From an uncultured Porphyromonadaceae bacterium (lineage in GTDB: Bacteria; Bacteroidota; Bacteroidia; Bacteroidales; Muribaculaceae), in NCBI GenBank assembly GCA_947178245.1, contig CAMWXO010000035.1:1-11895 (forward strand): a stretch of 11,895 nt of DNA, read 5' to 3'. The notes below the pieces were generated by a model. That model searched no databases, was not told the DNA's origin, and saw only the letters and a program-made list of their open reading frames with translations. The position numbers and the translations under genes are program-made. Of this stretch, positions 4,944 through 11,895 are shown one piece after another. Every line of letters begins with the position of its first letter. Within the stretch, counting starts at the first letter, position 1.

Positions 4944-7856
4944 ATGCGAAGTTCTGTCTTCATACTGCTTGCATTGACGATAGTCTTACTCGTGGTGGCG
5001 GCCCCCGCCATGCGTCAGAACGCAAGTCCGGTTTCCCCATCCCTGCAGCCGCAGATGGAGGGGGATTCTGTGGTATTGCCCGAGAATATCGCCTCGAATC
5101 TGAGCGATGAAGACACTCTCGTAGGCCTCAAGCCGATACCTGCCACGCTTCCCGAAACAGTTACTGACACATTGGTGAACGACACCACATTTTTCGAGAT
5201 CGGCGACGACAGCGAGATATCAACGGAAGTTACCGACTCGGTGGCCTCCACCACGCAGGGAGGAGACTCCATCGCTGAAGAGAGAGCAGGCTACACACGC
5301 ATCAACCGTGAGCAGGTGGATCTCGAGACAGGCGTGAAATTCTCGGCACAAGATTCGGTGGTGATGATCGGCACGCAACTTGCCTATCTTTTCGGCAAAG
5401 GAGAAGTGGAGTATGGCGATTTCAAACTGAATGCCGACGAGATAAAGATGGTGATGGATTCCACTACCGTCTATGCCACGGGACGCCCCGACAGCGTGGG
5501 CGAGATCATTGGGAAACCTGTATTTCAGGATCACGGCGACACCTACGAGTCGAAAAGCATGTCGTTCAACTTCAAGACCCAACGAGGATTCATCACCGAC
5601 GTGGTCACCGAGCAGGGCGAGGGATTCCTAACCGGAGGCGTGGCCAAGAAGATGGCCGACGGAAGCTTCTTCGCCCAAAATTCGAGATATACGACTTGCG
5701 ACGAACACGAGCATCCGCACTTCTACATTCAGCTCACAAAAGGAAAAATGCGACCCGGCAAAGACGCGGTGTCAGGCCCGGTCTACATGGTGGTGGCCGA
5801 CGTACCTCTGCCCATCGCGTTGCCTTTCGGCTTCTTCCCATTCAGCAAGGAATATTCATCAGGTATCATTTTCCCAACATTCGGCGATGACTACAACCGC
5901 GGATTCTACATGCGCAACGGCGGCTATTATTTCGCTTTCAGCGATTACGTAGACCTTGCGCTGACGGGTGAAATCTATACAAAGGGCTCGTGGGGCCTCA
6001 CCGGAAGAAGCACCTACAGGAAACGCTACAAATACAGCGGCTCCTTCAATATAAGCTACATCACCACCATCATGGGCGACAAGGGTCTGCCTGACTATTC
6101 GAAGCAGAACAACTTTCAGGTGGTGTGGAGCCATTCGATGGATGCCAAGGCCAATCCAAATCTCAACTTCTCCGCTTCTGTCAACTTCTCCACTTCCGGA
6201 TATACGCGCAACGACCTTAACTCGTATTACAACAACTCGTTTACGGAGAATACCAAGTCAAGTACCATCAACGCCACATATCGCTTCCCGGGCACCAAAT
6301 GGTCGGCGAGTGCCTCGATGAACATCAGCCAGCGCACTCAGGACTCGACTTTGGCCGTGTCTTTCCCCAACCTCAACGTCACGATGGGCCAGACCGCCCC
6401 GTTCAAGCGCAAAAGAGCCGCCGGAGCCGAGAAATGGTATGAGAAAATCAAACTCAGCTACAGCGGCCAGCTTCAGAACTCGCTGACATCCAAGCAAGAC
6501 TTGTTCTTCAAGAAGAGCCTTATCAAGGACTGGCGCAATGGCATCAGGCACTCGGTGCCGGTGAGCGCCACATTCTCAGTGCTGAAGTATATCAATGTCT
6601 CCCCATCGATCAATATGACAGACCGCATGTATACGAACAAGATCAAGCGGTCGTGGGATCCAAATGCTTCCGCCGAGGTGATCGACACCTGCTATGGCTT
6701 CTACAATCTCTTCGAGTTCACGGCATCGGTGGCCGCCGACACGAAGATCTATGGTTTTTTCAAACCGATGAAATTCCTGGGCGACAAGGTGCAGATGATA
6801 CGCCATGTCATGACCCCGACCCTATCGTTCAACTATGCGCCTGACTTCTCCGACCCGTTCTGGGGTGTCTACGGACAGTATGACTACGTAAGCCCGGAAG
6901 GAGAGACACTTAGAAGGCAATACAACATGTTCCAGAATGGAGTGTTCGGAAGCCCGAGTGCCGGAAAGACCGGGTCGCTGTCGTTCGGCCTCAGCAACAA
7001 TCTTGAGATGAAGGTGAAGAGTGACAGTGACTCGACGGGAGTGAAGAAAATCTCACTCATCGAGAATCTCTCGCTCAATCAAAGTTATAATTTCGCAGCC
7101 GACTCCATGAACTGGAGCACGCTCAACACTTCTATTCTGCTCCGCCTCACCAAGAGTTTCAACCTGAATCTTAGCGCCACGTGGGATCCTTATACATACG
7201 CGCTCAATGCGGGAGGACAGCCCGTAAGGGTGAACAAAACACGCTGGCAGGCCCACAAGGGCTGGGTGAAACTGACTTCGACCGGAACATCTTTCAGCTA
7301 TACTTTCAACAACTCCACCTTCAAGAAGAAATCGACCAATGACCGGAAACAGGCCAAGAAGCGGGGAGGTGATGAAGACGATGAAGAGTTCGATGCCGGC
7401 GAGGATGAAGCAGCAAACTTTTCCGGAGGCCTCAATTCAAGAAAGCGCGAGCGCAAGACCGAAACCGCACAGAACGATGCCGACGGATATGCACCTTGGG
7501 AATGCCCCTGGAGCCTTACATTCAACTACAGCGTCAATTACGGTCTGGGCACGTTCAACTATGATAAAATGGATTTCAACGGACGTTTCACTCAGAATCT
7601 GTCGGTGAGCGGAAACATCCGTCCCACCAAGAACTGGAATTTCTCGATGAGCTGCAGCTACGACTTCCAGGCCCATAAGATAGCCTACATGAACTGCAAC
7701 ATCAGCCGCGACCTGCATTGCTTCACCATGAGCTGCAGCATAATACCGGTGGGCTACTACAAGAGCTTCAACTTCAATATCGCAGTGAAGTCTTCGCTCC
7801 TCAGCGACCTGAAATATGACAAGCAGTCGTCACGTCTCAACGGCATCCAGTGGTGA
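4944..7856 (+). CDS. lptD: LPS-assembly outer-membrane protein LptD (Bacteroidota type)
   Basis: Outer-membrane beta-barrel that takes lipopolysaccharide from the periplasmic Lpt bridge and inserts it into the outer leaflet. From the ATG at 4944 the protein has 970 residues. A signal peptide comes first (MRSSVFILLALTIVLLVVAAPA), then a Ser/Thr/Asp-rich linker to about residue 115. An OstA/LptA-like domain follows (about 116-260: VVMIGTQLAYLFGKGEVEYG, LNADEIKM, TVYATG), and then the TTCDEHEHPHFYIQ block that I associate with this family. From about residue 300 come alternating amphipathic strands of a large barrel ending in Trp, as expected for an outer-membrane sorting signal. An in-frame start at 4881 would prefix 21 residues and put the promoter inside the gene, so 4944 is preferred. 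A highly charged insert (about 793-848, with an acidic run GDEDDEEFDAGEDEA) interrupts the barrel near its end. The gene appears to be monocistronic. Confidence 0.88.
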   Translation: MRSSVFILLALTIVLLVVAAPAMRQNASPVSPSLQPQMEGDSVVLPENIASNLSDEDTLVGLKPIPATLPETVTDTLVNDTTFFEIGDDSEISTEVTDSVASTTQGGDSIAEERAGYTRINREQVDLETGVKFSAQDSVVMIGTQLAYLFGKGEVEYGDFKLNADEIKMVMDSTTVYATGRPDSVGEIIGKPVFQDHGDTYESKSMSFNFKTQRGFITDVVTEQGEGFLTGGVAKKMADGSFFAQNSRYTTCDEHEHPHFYIQLTKGKMRPGKDAVSGPVYMVVADVPLPIALPFGFFPFSKEYSSGIIFPTFGDDYNRGFYMRNGGYYFAFSDYVDLALTGEIYTKGSWGLTGRSTYRKRYKYSGSFNISYITTIMGDKGLPDYSKQNNFQVVWSHSMDAKANPNLNFSASVNFSTSGYTRNDLNSYYNNSFTENTKSSTINATYRFPGTKWSASASMNISQRTQDSTLAVSFPNLNVTMGQTAPFKRKRAAGAEKWYEKIKLSYSGQLQNSLTSKQDLFFKKSLIKDWRNGIRHSVPVSATFSVLKYINVSPSINMTDRMYTNKIKRSWDPNASAEVIDTCYGFYNLFEFTASVAADTKIYGFFKPMKFLGDKVQMIRHVMTPTLSFNYAPDFSDPFWGVYGQYDYVSPEGETLRRQYNMFQNGVFGSPSAGKTGSLSFGLSNNLEMKVKSDSDSTGVKKISLIENLSLNQSYNFAADSMNWSTLNTSILLRLTKSFNLNLSATWDPYTYALNAGGQPVRVNKTRWQAHKGWVKLTSTGTSFSYTFNNSTFKKKSTNDRKQAKKRGGDEDDEEFDAGEDEAANFSGGLNSRKRERKTETAQNDADGYAPWECPWSLTFNYSVNYGLGTFNYDKMDFNGRFTQNLSVSGNIRPTKNWNFSMSCSYDFQAHKIAYMNCNISRDLHCFTMSCSIIPVGYYKSFNFNIAVKSSLLSDLKYDKQSSRLNGIQW

Positions 7857-7870
7857 TTTTGGTCTTTTTA

Positions 7871-7902
7871 TTTGGAATATTCCGAAATATGTATTAATTT
7901 TG
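7871..7902 (+). promoter_or_regulatory. Bacteroidota-type sigma-70 promoter for the zapA-rny run
   Basis: TTTG (7871-7874) and TAATTTTG (7895-7902) are 20 nt apart. Both are exact matches to the Bacteroidota -33 (TTTG) and -7 (TAnnTTTG) elements at normal spacing. The predicted start site is near 7909, giving a leader of about 11 nt before the ATG at 7920. The -7 sequence is identical to that of the lptD promoter. Confidence 0.8.
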
Positions 7903-7919
7903 TAATTGTTAACCGCGAT

Positions 7920-8228
7920 ATGGCCCGAAATCTGACCGGAATATTGACCGATCTGCGCAAGCAGTTCGCGCTCTTGGCCCGACAAAAAGAGCAGGCTGAG
8001 AGAGAACGGGATGATATGAGGAAAGAGGCCGAGCGCCTGAAAGGTGAACTCGAAGATTGCCGCAGAGAGCGGGATATGGCGAGAATGGAAGTGGATTTCC
8101 TGGCGGTGTCTCACCGTCTTGCCGACGACCCCAATCATCTGATTCAGGCAAGAAGAAGGCTGCAGCGGTTGATTGCAAAAATAGACAGGTGCGTCTCTCT
8201 CCTGAAGGACGACGCCGACATCTGCTGA
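7920..8228 (+). CDS. Small coiled-coil protein, ZapB-like
   Basis: Protein of 102 residues. Positions 8-60 are a charged heptad-rich helix (KQEQAERERDDMRKEAERLK region) that should form a coiled coil. The C-terminal part, HRLADDPNHLIQARRRLQRL plus IDRCVSLLK, resembles a conserved ending I recall from Bacteroidales proteins encoded just before zapA. There is no signal peptide or membrane segment. The ATG at 7920 is chosen because it follows the promoter; an upstream TTG at 7872 would lie inside the promoter. The stop codon overlaps the zapA start (TGATG), so translation is probably coupled. By context it may partner ZapA at the division ring, as ZapB does in E. coli, but sequence identity with ZapB is not claimed. 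Confidence 0.75.
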   Translation: MARNLTGILTDLRKQFALLARQKEQAERERDDMRKEAERLKGELEDCRRERDMARMEVDFLAVSHRLADDPNHLIQARRRLQRLIAKIDRCVSLLKDDADIC

Positions 8229-8521
8229 TGAAAGATATTGAAATGGAAGTCGATATAGCCGGCGAGCGAGTAAAGCTCACGGTGCCATTCTCGAGGCAGG
8301 ATGCCGTAAGGGAGACGGAGTTCTCCCTTAAAGAACTTGCCCGGGATCTGCGTAAACGCAACCCCCGCAGCGGCGACAAACAGATTCTCGCTAAGTTAGC
8401 CTACGAATTTGCACGCCGCTACAATGCCCTGAAGGCTATGCGCTACGCCGAACTTGCCGAAGCGGAGCAGTTCCTTCTCGAAACCGAGAAGTACTGTCAT
8501 CCCGAGATGCCTGAGGAATAA
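8228..8521 (+). CDS. zapA: Cell division protein ZapA
   Basis: A 97-residue cytoplasmic protein matching the small ZapA family, which binds and bundles FtsZ filaments at mid-cell. The N-terminal half (EMEVDIAGERVKLTVPFSRQ) has the beta-strand pattern and VxIAGxxxxLxxP-like spacing of the ZapA head. Then comes an 'E' block (AVRETEFSLKELARDLRKRN) and a long C-terminal helix (KQILAKLAYEFARRYNALKA) for dimer/tetramer formation. The ATG at 8228 overlaps the stop codon of the upstream coiled-coil gene by one base. An in-frame start at 8057 would overlap that gene by 170 nt and is rejected. The position ahead of a 6S RNA-sized gap and rny supports the call. Confidence 0.85.
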   Translation: MKDIEMEVDIAGERVKLTVPFSRQDAVRETEFSLKELARDLRKRNPRSGDKQILAKLAYEFARRYNALKAMRYAELAEAEQFLLETEKYCHPEMPEE

Positions 8522-8523
8522 GT

Positions 8524-8630
8524 CCCCCCTGTGCATTCGGCGCCTGCCCTGTCATGAAGGGCGTTTCACATTTCTTACCGACCATCACGTAGCAAACGAC
8601 GACGTCACTTCCCGCGCACACCGCAGGAAG
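8524..8630 (+). ncRNA. ssrS: Probable 6S RNA (SsrS) between zapA and rny
   Basis: The 152-nt gap between zapA and rny has no reading frame of its own. From established knowledge, 6S RNA follows zapA in many bacteria, and I recall it between zapA and rny in Bacteroidales. The sequence shows ends that can close a stem (TGTGC 8530-8534 with GCACA 8616-8620, and CC/GG pairs outside). It also shows a side hairpin GCCCT/AGGGC (8546-8562) and an inner CGTTT/AAACG pairing (8562-8598). These fit a long hairpin with a central bubble but are not diagnostic. The boundaries are approximate. The call rests mainly on gene order. Confidence 0.42.
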
Positions 8631-8673
8631 ATTTTGACATATAGAAACATAAGTAATTTATTTTACAGACAAC

Positions 8674-10233
8674 ATGACAACGATATGGATCATAATTACC
8701 GTGGTGGCTGCGATTGCCGGATATGCGGTTGCCACGTTATTGAGCAGACAAAGCGCTAAAAGCCGCGCTAACCTCATACTTGACGACGCCCGTAAGGAGG
8801 CTGATGTGATCAAGGAGAAAAAAGTGGTGGAAGCCAAGGAGATGGAAGTGAAAATCATCGCCGACGCCGAGCGTAATGCCAACACCAAGATGCAGAAGGC
8901 CCAGGCTGCCGAGGCCCGCGCAAAGCAGCGTGAGATGCAGCTGAACATGCAGCAGAACGAGATCACCCGTCGCAAGAAAGAACTTGACTCGCTCAAGCAA
9001 AGCCTCGACACCCGCCTCATGAATGCGGAAAACCTTGAAAAGACGCTTGAAGCGCGTCAGGGAGAAGTGGATCATCTTCACCGCCAGGCGCAGGAGCAGC
9101 TCGAGCACATTTCGGGCCTCTCGGCCGATGAAGCGCGCGAGCGCCTTGTGGAAAGCCTGAAGGATGAGGCCCGCACAGCAGCGCAGGGCTATATCAACGA
9201 CATCATGGATGAGGCCAAACTCACTGCCAATAAGGAAGCGAAAAAAATCGTGATACAGTCTATCCAGCGTGTGGCTACGGAGGCCGCCGTGGAAAATTCG
9301 GTGACCGTGTTCCATATAGAGAATGATGAGATTAAGGGCCGCATCATCGGACGCGAGGGCCGCAACATCCGCGCGCTTGAGGCAGCCACAGGCATCGAGA
9401 TCATTGTAGACGACACTCCGGAGGCTATCGTGCTCTCAGGCTTCGATCCGGTGCGCAGGGAGATAGCCCGCCTTGCCCTGCATCAGCTCGTGCTCGACGG
9501 CCGCATTCATCCGGCCCGCATCGAGGAGGTTGTAGCCAAGGTTCGCAAGCAGATAGAAGAGGAAATCAACGAGACCGGAAAGCGCACCTGTATCGATCTC
9601 GGCATCCACGGCCTGCATCCCGAGCTTATCAGGATGGTGGGCAAGATGAAATACCGCTCGTCATACGGCCAGAACCTTCTGCAGCATGCGCGCGAGACCG
9701 CTAACCTCTGCGCCGTGATGGCTGCCGAGCTCGGCCTGAATCCAAAGAAGGCACGTCGTGCCGGTCTGCTTCACGACATAGGCAAGGTGCCTGACGACGA
9801 CCCCGAGACTCCGCACGCAATATTCGGCATGAAACTGGCCGAGAAATTCAAGGAGAAACCCGATATCTGCAATGCTATCGGCGCGCACCATGACGAAGTG
9901 GAGATGACTTCGCTGCTTTCGCCGATCGTGCAGGTGTGCGATGCCATATCAGGTGCCCGTCCCGGTGCCCGCCGCGAGATTGTGGAGGCTTACATCAAGC
10001 GCCTCAACGATCTGGAGCAGCTTGCCATGTCATATCCCGGCGTAATCAAGACTTATGCCATCCAGGCAGGCCGTGAGTTGCGCGTGATAGTCGGTGCCGA
10101 CAAGATTTCAGATCAGGAGATCGACAGCCTCAGCGCAAATATAGCCAAGAAGATTCAGGACGAACTGACGTATCCCGGCCAGGTGAAGATCACCGTGATC
10201 AGAGAGACCCGCGCCGTGGCTTATGCAAAATGA
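8674..10233 (+). CDS. rny: Ribonuclease Y
   Basis: Membrane-anchored endoribonuclease that begins mRNA decay and processing. The 519 residues match the usual ~520-aa family length. One N-terminal membrane helix (residues 3-22, TIWIIITVVAAIAGYAVATL) comes first. A long Ala/Glu/Lys/Arg-rich coiled coil spans about 25-200. The KH RNA-binding motif GRIIGREGRNIR lies at about 222-233. The HD metal-dependent nuclease domain follows, with LLHDIGK (His367-Asp368) and AHHDEVE (His405-His406-Asp407). The C-terminal end VIRETRAVAYAK is typical. The start at 8674 places the membrane helix at the very N-terminus. ricT begins 15 nt downstream on the same strand, implying one transcript. Confidence 0.96.
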   Translation: MTTIWIIITVVAAIAGYAVATLLSRQSAKSRANLILDDARKEADVIKEKKVVEAKEMEVKIIADAERNANTKMQKAQAAEARAKQREMQLNMQQNEITRRKKELDSLKQSLDTRLMNAENLEKTLEARQGEVDHLHRQAQEQLEHISGLSADEARERLVESLKDEARTAAQGYINDIMDEAKLTANKEAKKIVIQSIQRVATEAAVENSVTVFHIENDEIKGRIIGREGRNIRALEAATGIEIIVDDTPEAIVLSGFDPVRREIARLALHQLVLDGRIHPARIEEVVAKVRKQIEEEINETGKRTCIDLGIHGLHPELIRMVGKMKYRSSYGQNLLQHARETANLCAVMAAELGLNPKKARRAGLLHDIGKVPDDDPETPHAIFGMKLAEKFKEKPDICNAIGAHHDEVEMTSLLSPIVQVCDAISGARPGARREIVEAYIKRLNDLEQLAMSYPGVIKTYAIQAGRELRVIVGADKISDQEIDSLSANIAKKIQDELTYPGQVKITVIRETRAVAYAK

Positions 10234-10248
10234 TGGGAGGCCTTCTGA

Positions 10249-11661
10249 ATGACAGAAAAAGAACAACCTCAGATACCTGACTGCACCACCTGTGGCGGTT
10301 GCGACTCCGGCGGATGTGCCGGTGCGCCCGCGGCGGAAGGAAGCGGCAGCTCATCGCCTTCAGATCCTGAAGACGACGGGCGTCCCTCGGGAGGAGGTGC
10401 GGCTGCACCGGCGCGTGCCGTTATGGGCTGGCGCCGCGAACCGCGCGGCAAGCTTTATGCCACAAACTGGCTCGGTGACATCTCGACTGTGGCTGATTTC
10501 CCCGCGGTGCAGGTTCAGTTCAAGAACACAAGGGCAGGATTTTTCCTTAACTCCAATAAGCTCGCGCTCAAGATCGGCGACGTAGTGGCCGTGGAGGCGG
10601 CCAGCGGCCACGATATAGGGCAGGTCACTATGGTAGGGCCTCTCGTAAGGCTTCAGATGGCCAAGTCGAAGATGGATCCCGAAAAGCTCGACGAGCTGAA
10701 AAAAGTGTTCAGGAAGGCCCGGATGTCAGACCTCGAGAAATTTGACGAGGCACGTAGCCGTGAGCACCCTACAATGATACGCTCACGCGCCATCGCCGAG
10801 GAACTCGGACTCAACATGAAGATCGGCGACGTGGAATATCAGGGCGACTGCACCAAAGCGATATTCTATTATATAGCCGACGAGCGTGTGGACTTCCGTA
10901 AGCTCATCAGGATTCTCGCCGAAGAATTCCGCGTGAGGATAGAGATGAAGCAGATCGGAGCCCGCCAGGAGACCGGACGCATCGGAGGTATCGGCCCCTG
11001 TGGCAGGCCCCTGTGCTGCTCGAGCTGGATGACTCATTTCGTGAGTGTCGGCACGGGTGCCGCCCGTATGCAGGATCTTTCGATGAATCCTCAAAAACTT
11101 GCCGGGCAATGCGCGAAGCTCAAATGCTGCCTTAATTTCGAGATAGATGCATACGCCGAGGCCTCGAAGCAACTGCCTGCGAAGGATGCAGTGCTTCAGA
11201 CCAAAGATTCGGACTATTATCTCTTCAAGAGCGACATACTGACGAGAACGCTGACCTACAGCACCGACAAGCGGATGGGCGCAAACCTCGTCACCATTCC
11301 CGCGAGCAGGGCTTTCGAGATCATCGCCCTCAACAAGCAGGGCGTGAAGGTGGATCGCCTCAGCGACGACGACGGAAACGAGAAGGAGCAGCGCGAGTAT
11401 ATCGATCTGACCGATCAGGACGCACTGACACGTTTCGACAAGGCTAAGAAGAAAAAAGGACGTCAGCGCCACTCTGACAGCAACGGCGGCCGCCAGCAGA
11501 AGCAGGCTTCCTCCGACGAAGGACGTGCCACTCCGGCCTCCGCTCCCGACCGGAAGCAGAATCAGCCCGCTCAGGAGGGCCAGAAGAAGAGCGGCAGCCA
11601 GAGGCGCCACAGACGTCAGAAAAGCAATAAGGATAAGAATAGCGATGCCAACAGTGATTAA
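10249..11661 (+). CDS. ricT: RicT/YaaT-like PSP1-domain iron-sulfur protein
   Basis: A 470-residue cytoplasmic protein with the PSP1 domain. The central part holds the family Cys signature: GIGPCGRPLCC (Cys251, Cys256, Cys257) and CAKLKCCLNFE (Cys288, Cys293, Cys294). An extra N-terminal cluster, Cys12-x2-Cys15-x2-Cys18-x4-Cys23, lies before a Gly/Ser/Pro-rich linker. The last ~85 residues are a Lys/Arg/Gln/Ser-rich, probably disordered tail with RRHRRQK. In B. subtilis RicT works with RicA and RicF as an Fe-S complex that stimulates RNase Y processing; neither partner is visible here. The gene starts 15 nt after rny, with GGGAGG 8 nt before the ATG, a rare Shine-Dalgarno-like match for this phylum. 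Its end overlaps the next gene by 17 nt. Adjacency to rny suggests a functional link. The family is clear; the role in this organism is inferred. Confidence 0.9.
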   Translation: MTEKEQPQIPDCTTCGGCDSGGCAGAPAAEGSGSSSPSDPEDDGRPSGGGAAAPARAVMGWRREPRGKLYATNWLGDISTVADFPAVQVQFKNTRAGFFLNSNKLALKIGDVVAVEAASGHDIGQVTMVGPLVRLQMAKSKMDPEKLDELKKVFRKARMSDLEKFDEARSREHPTMIRSRAIAEELGLNMKIGDVEYQGDCTKAIFYYIADERVDFRKLIRILAEEFRVRIEMKQIGARQETGRIGGIGPCGRPLCCSSWMTHFVSVGTGAARMQDLSMNPQKLAGQCAKLKCCLNFEIDAYAEASKQLPAKDAVLQTKDSDYYLFKSDILTRTLTYSTDKRMGANLVTIPASRAFEIIALNKQGVKVDRLSDDDGNEKEQREYIDLTDQDALTRFDKAKKKKGRQRHSDSNGGRQQKQASSDEGRATPASAPDRKQNQPAQEGQKKSGSQRRHRRQKSNKDKNSDANSD

Positions 11662-11895
11662 TGACAGGCTGAATCATCCTGTGTTTCACCTCGTGGGAGA
11701 GGTTGCCGACAGCATGGGTCTCGAAGTCTACGTCGTGGGCGGATATGTAAGGGATATTTTCCTTCACCGTCAATCGGCCGATATCGACTTCGTGACTGTA
11801 GGCAGCGGCATCCAACTCGCACGTGAGGTGGCTGCACGCCTCGGCAAGAAAGGAAACCTGGCCGTCTATGCCAATTACGGCACCGCTCAGATCAA
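11645..11895 (+). CDS. CCA tRNA nucleotidyltransferase / poly(A) polymerase family, N-terminal part
   Basis: The first 83 residues of a protein that continues past the window edge. After a helix (NDRLNHPVFHLVGEVADSMG) comes the class II nucleotidyltransferase signature VYVVGGYVRDIFLHR, then the metal-binding DxD in SADIDFVTVGSG, then GTAQI. In this family the GG motif and Asp pair hold ATP/CTP and two magnesium ions, and the enzyme adds or repairs the tRNA 3' CCA end. Poly(A) polymerase I has the same core and cannot be separated on this fragment. The start ATG at 11645 lies inside the 3' end of ricT (17-nt overlap in another frame), consistent with coupled translation. Confidence 0.85.
   Translation, partial: MPTVINDRLNHPVFHLVGEVADSMGLEVYVVGGYVRDIFLHRQSADIDFVTVGSGIQLAREVAARLGKKGNLAVYANYGTAQI

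Noticed and set aside
7872..7919. TTG start extending the coiled-coil protein by 16 residues
   Set aside because: The extension lies across the -33/-7 promoter, and TTG starts are uncommon; the ATG at 7920 is better.
8737..9315. Minus-strand open frame (192 codons) opposite rny
   Set aside because: It is His/Leu/Phe-rich shadow translation of the Glu/Lys-rich coiled-coil part of RNase Y. No start context or recognisable domain is seen.
10783..11610. Long minus-strand open frame (275 codons) opposite ricT
   Set aside because: Its sequence is Leu/Val/Ala-rich, as expected from the reverse complement of a codon-biased gene. It is wholly covered by ricT, which carries clear family motifs.
1..11895. 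CRISPR arrays, insertion sequences, tRNA genes, prophage or defence genes
   Set aside because: No regularly spaced repeats, transposase motifs, tRNA cloverleaf or defence domains were found. Apart from the rRNA-end spacer, the genes are metabolic and housekeeping.

Overview
The window looks like chromosomal DNA from a gut Bacteroidales, most likely Muribaculaceae (S24-7) or a close relative. Three things point there. The -7 boxes match the Bacteroidota form TAnnTTTG. The LptD is of the Bacteroidota type. The order coiled-coil protein / zapA / (6S RNA) / rny is one I recall from Bacteroidales genomes. The family assignment is an inference; no 16S rRNA gene lies in the window.

Layout. Positions 1-56 are the 3' end of a 5S rRNA gene and its intrinsic terminator, so an rRNA operon lies just to the left. 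Positions 57-501 are an AT-rich spacer with no protein gene. It holds a palindromic CTTATAAG-type repeat, an unexpected degenerate second 5S-like sequence (about 141-227), and a group of perfect inverted repeats ahead of the first gene. Positions 502-4828 are an oxalate-catabolism cluster: formyl-CoA:oxalate CoA-transferase (frc), oxalyl-CoA decarboxylase (oxc) and an AEC-family carrier. The order is the same as yfdW-yfdU-yfdV of E. coli. A strong terminator at 4852-4882 closes it.

Positions 4944-7856 encode LptD, the outer-membrane LPS-assembly barrel. A good Bacteroidota promoter at 7871-7902 then starts a tightly packed run: a ZapB-like coiled-coil protein, ZapA, a probable 6S RNA in the 152-nt gap, RNase Y, the RicT/PSP1 protein and the start of a CCA-adding enzyme/poly(A) polymerase that runs off the right edge. 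The last three genes are 15 nt apart or overlapping, so the right end is an RNA-metabolism block.

How the genes work together. Frc moves CoA from formyl-CoA to oxalate. Oxc decarboxylates oxalyl-CoA to formyl-CoA and CO2, consuming a proton. The carrier is the obvious candidate to bring oxalate in and release formate, making a cycle that can conserve energy. On the right, RNase Y sits next to RicT, which in Bacillus subtilis belongs to the Fe-S complex that tunes RNase Y. The most novel-looking items are the 5S-like remnant, the nested palindromes upstream of frc, the altered active-site residues of Frc and Oxc, and the rny-ricT-cca linkage.
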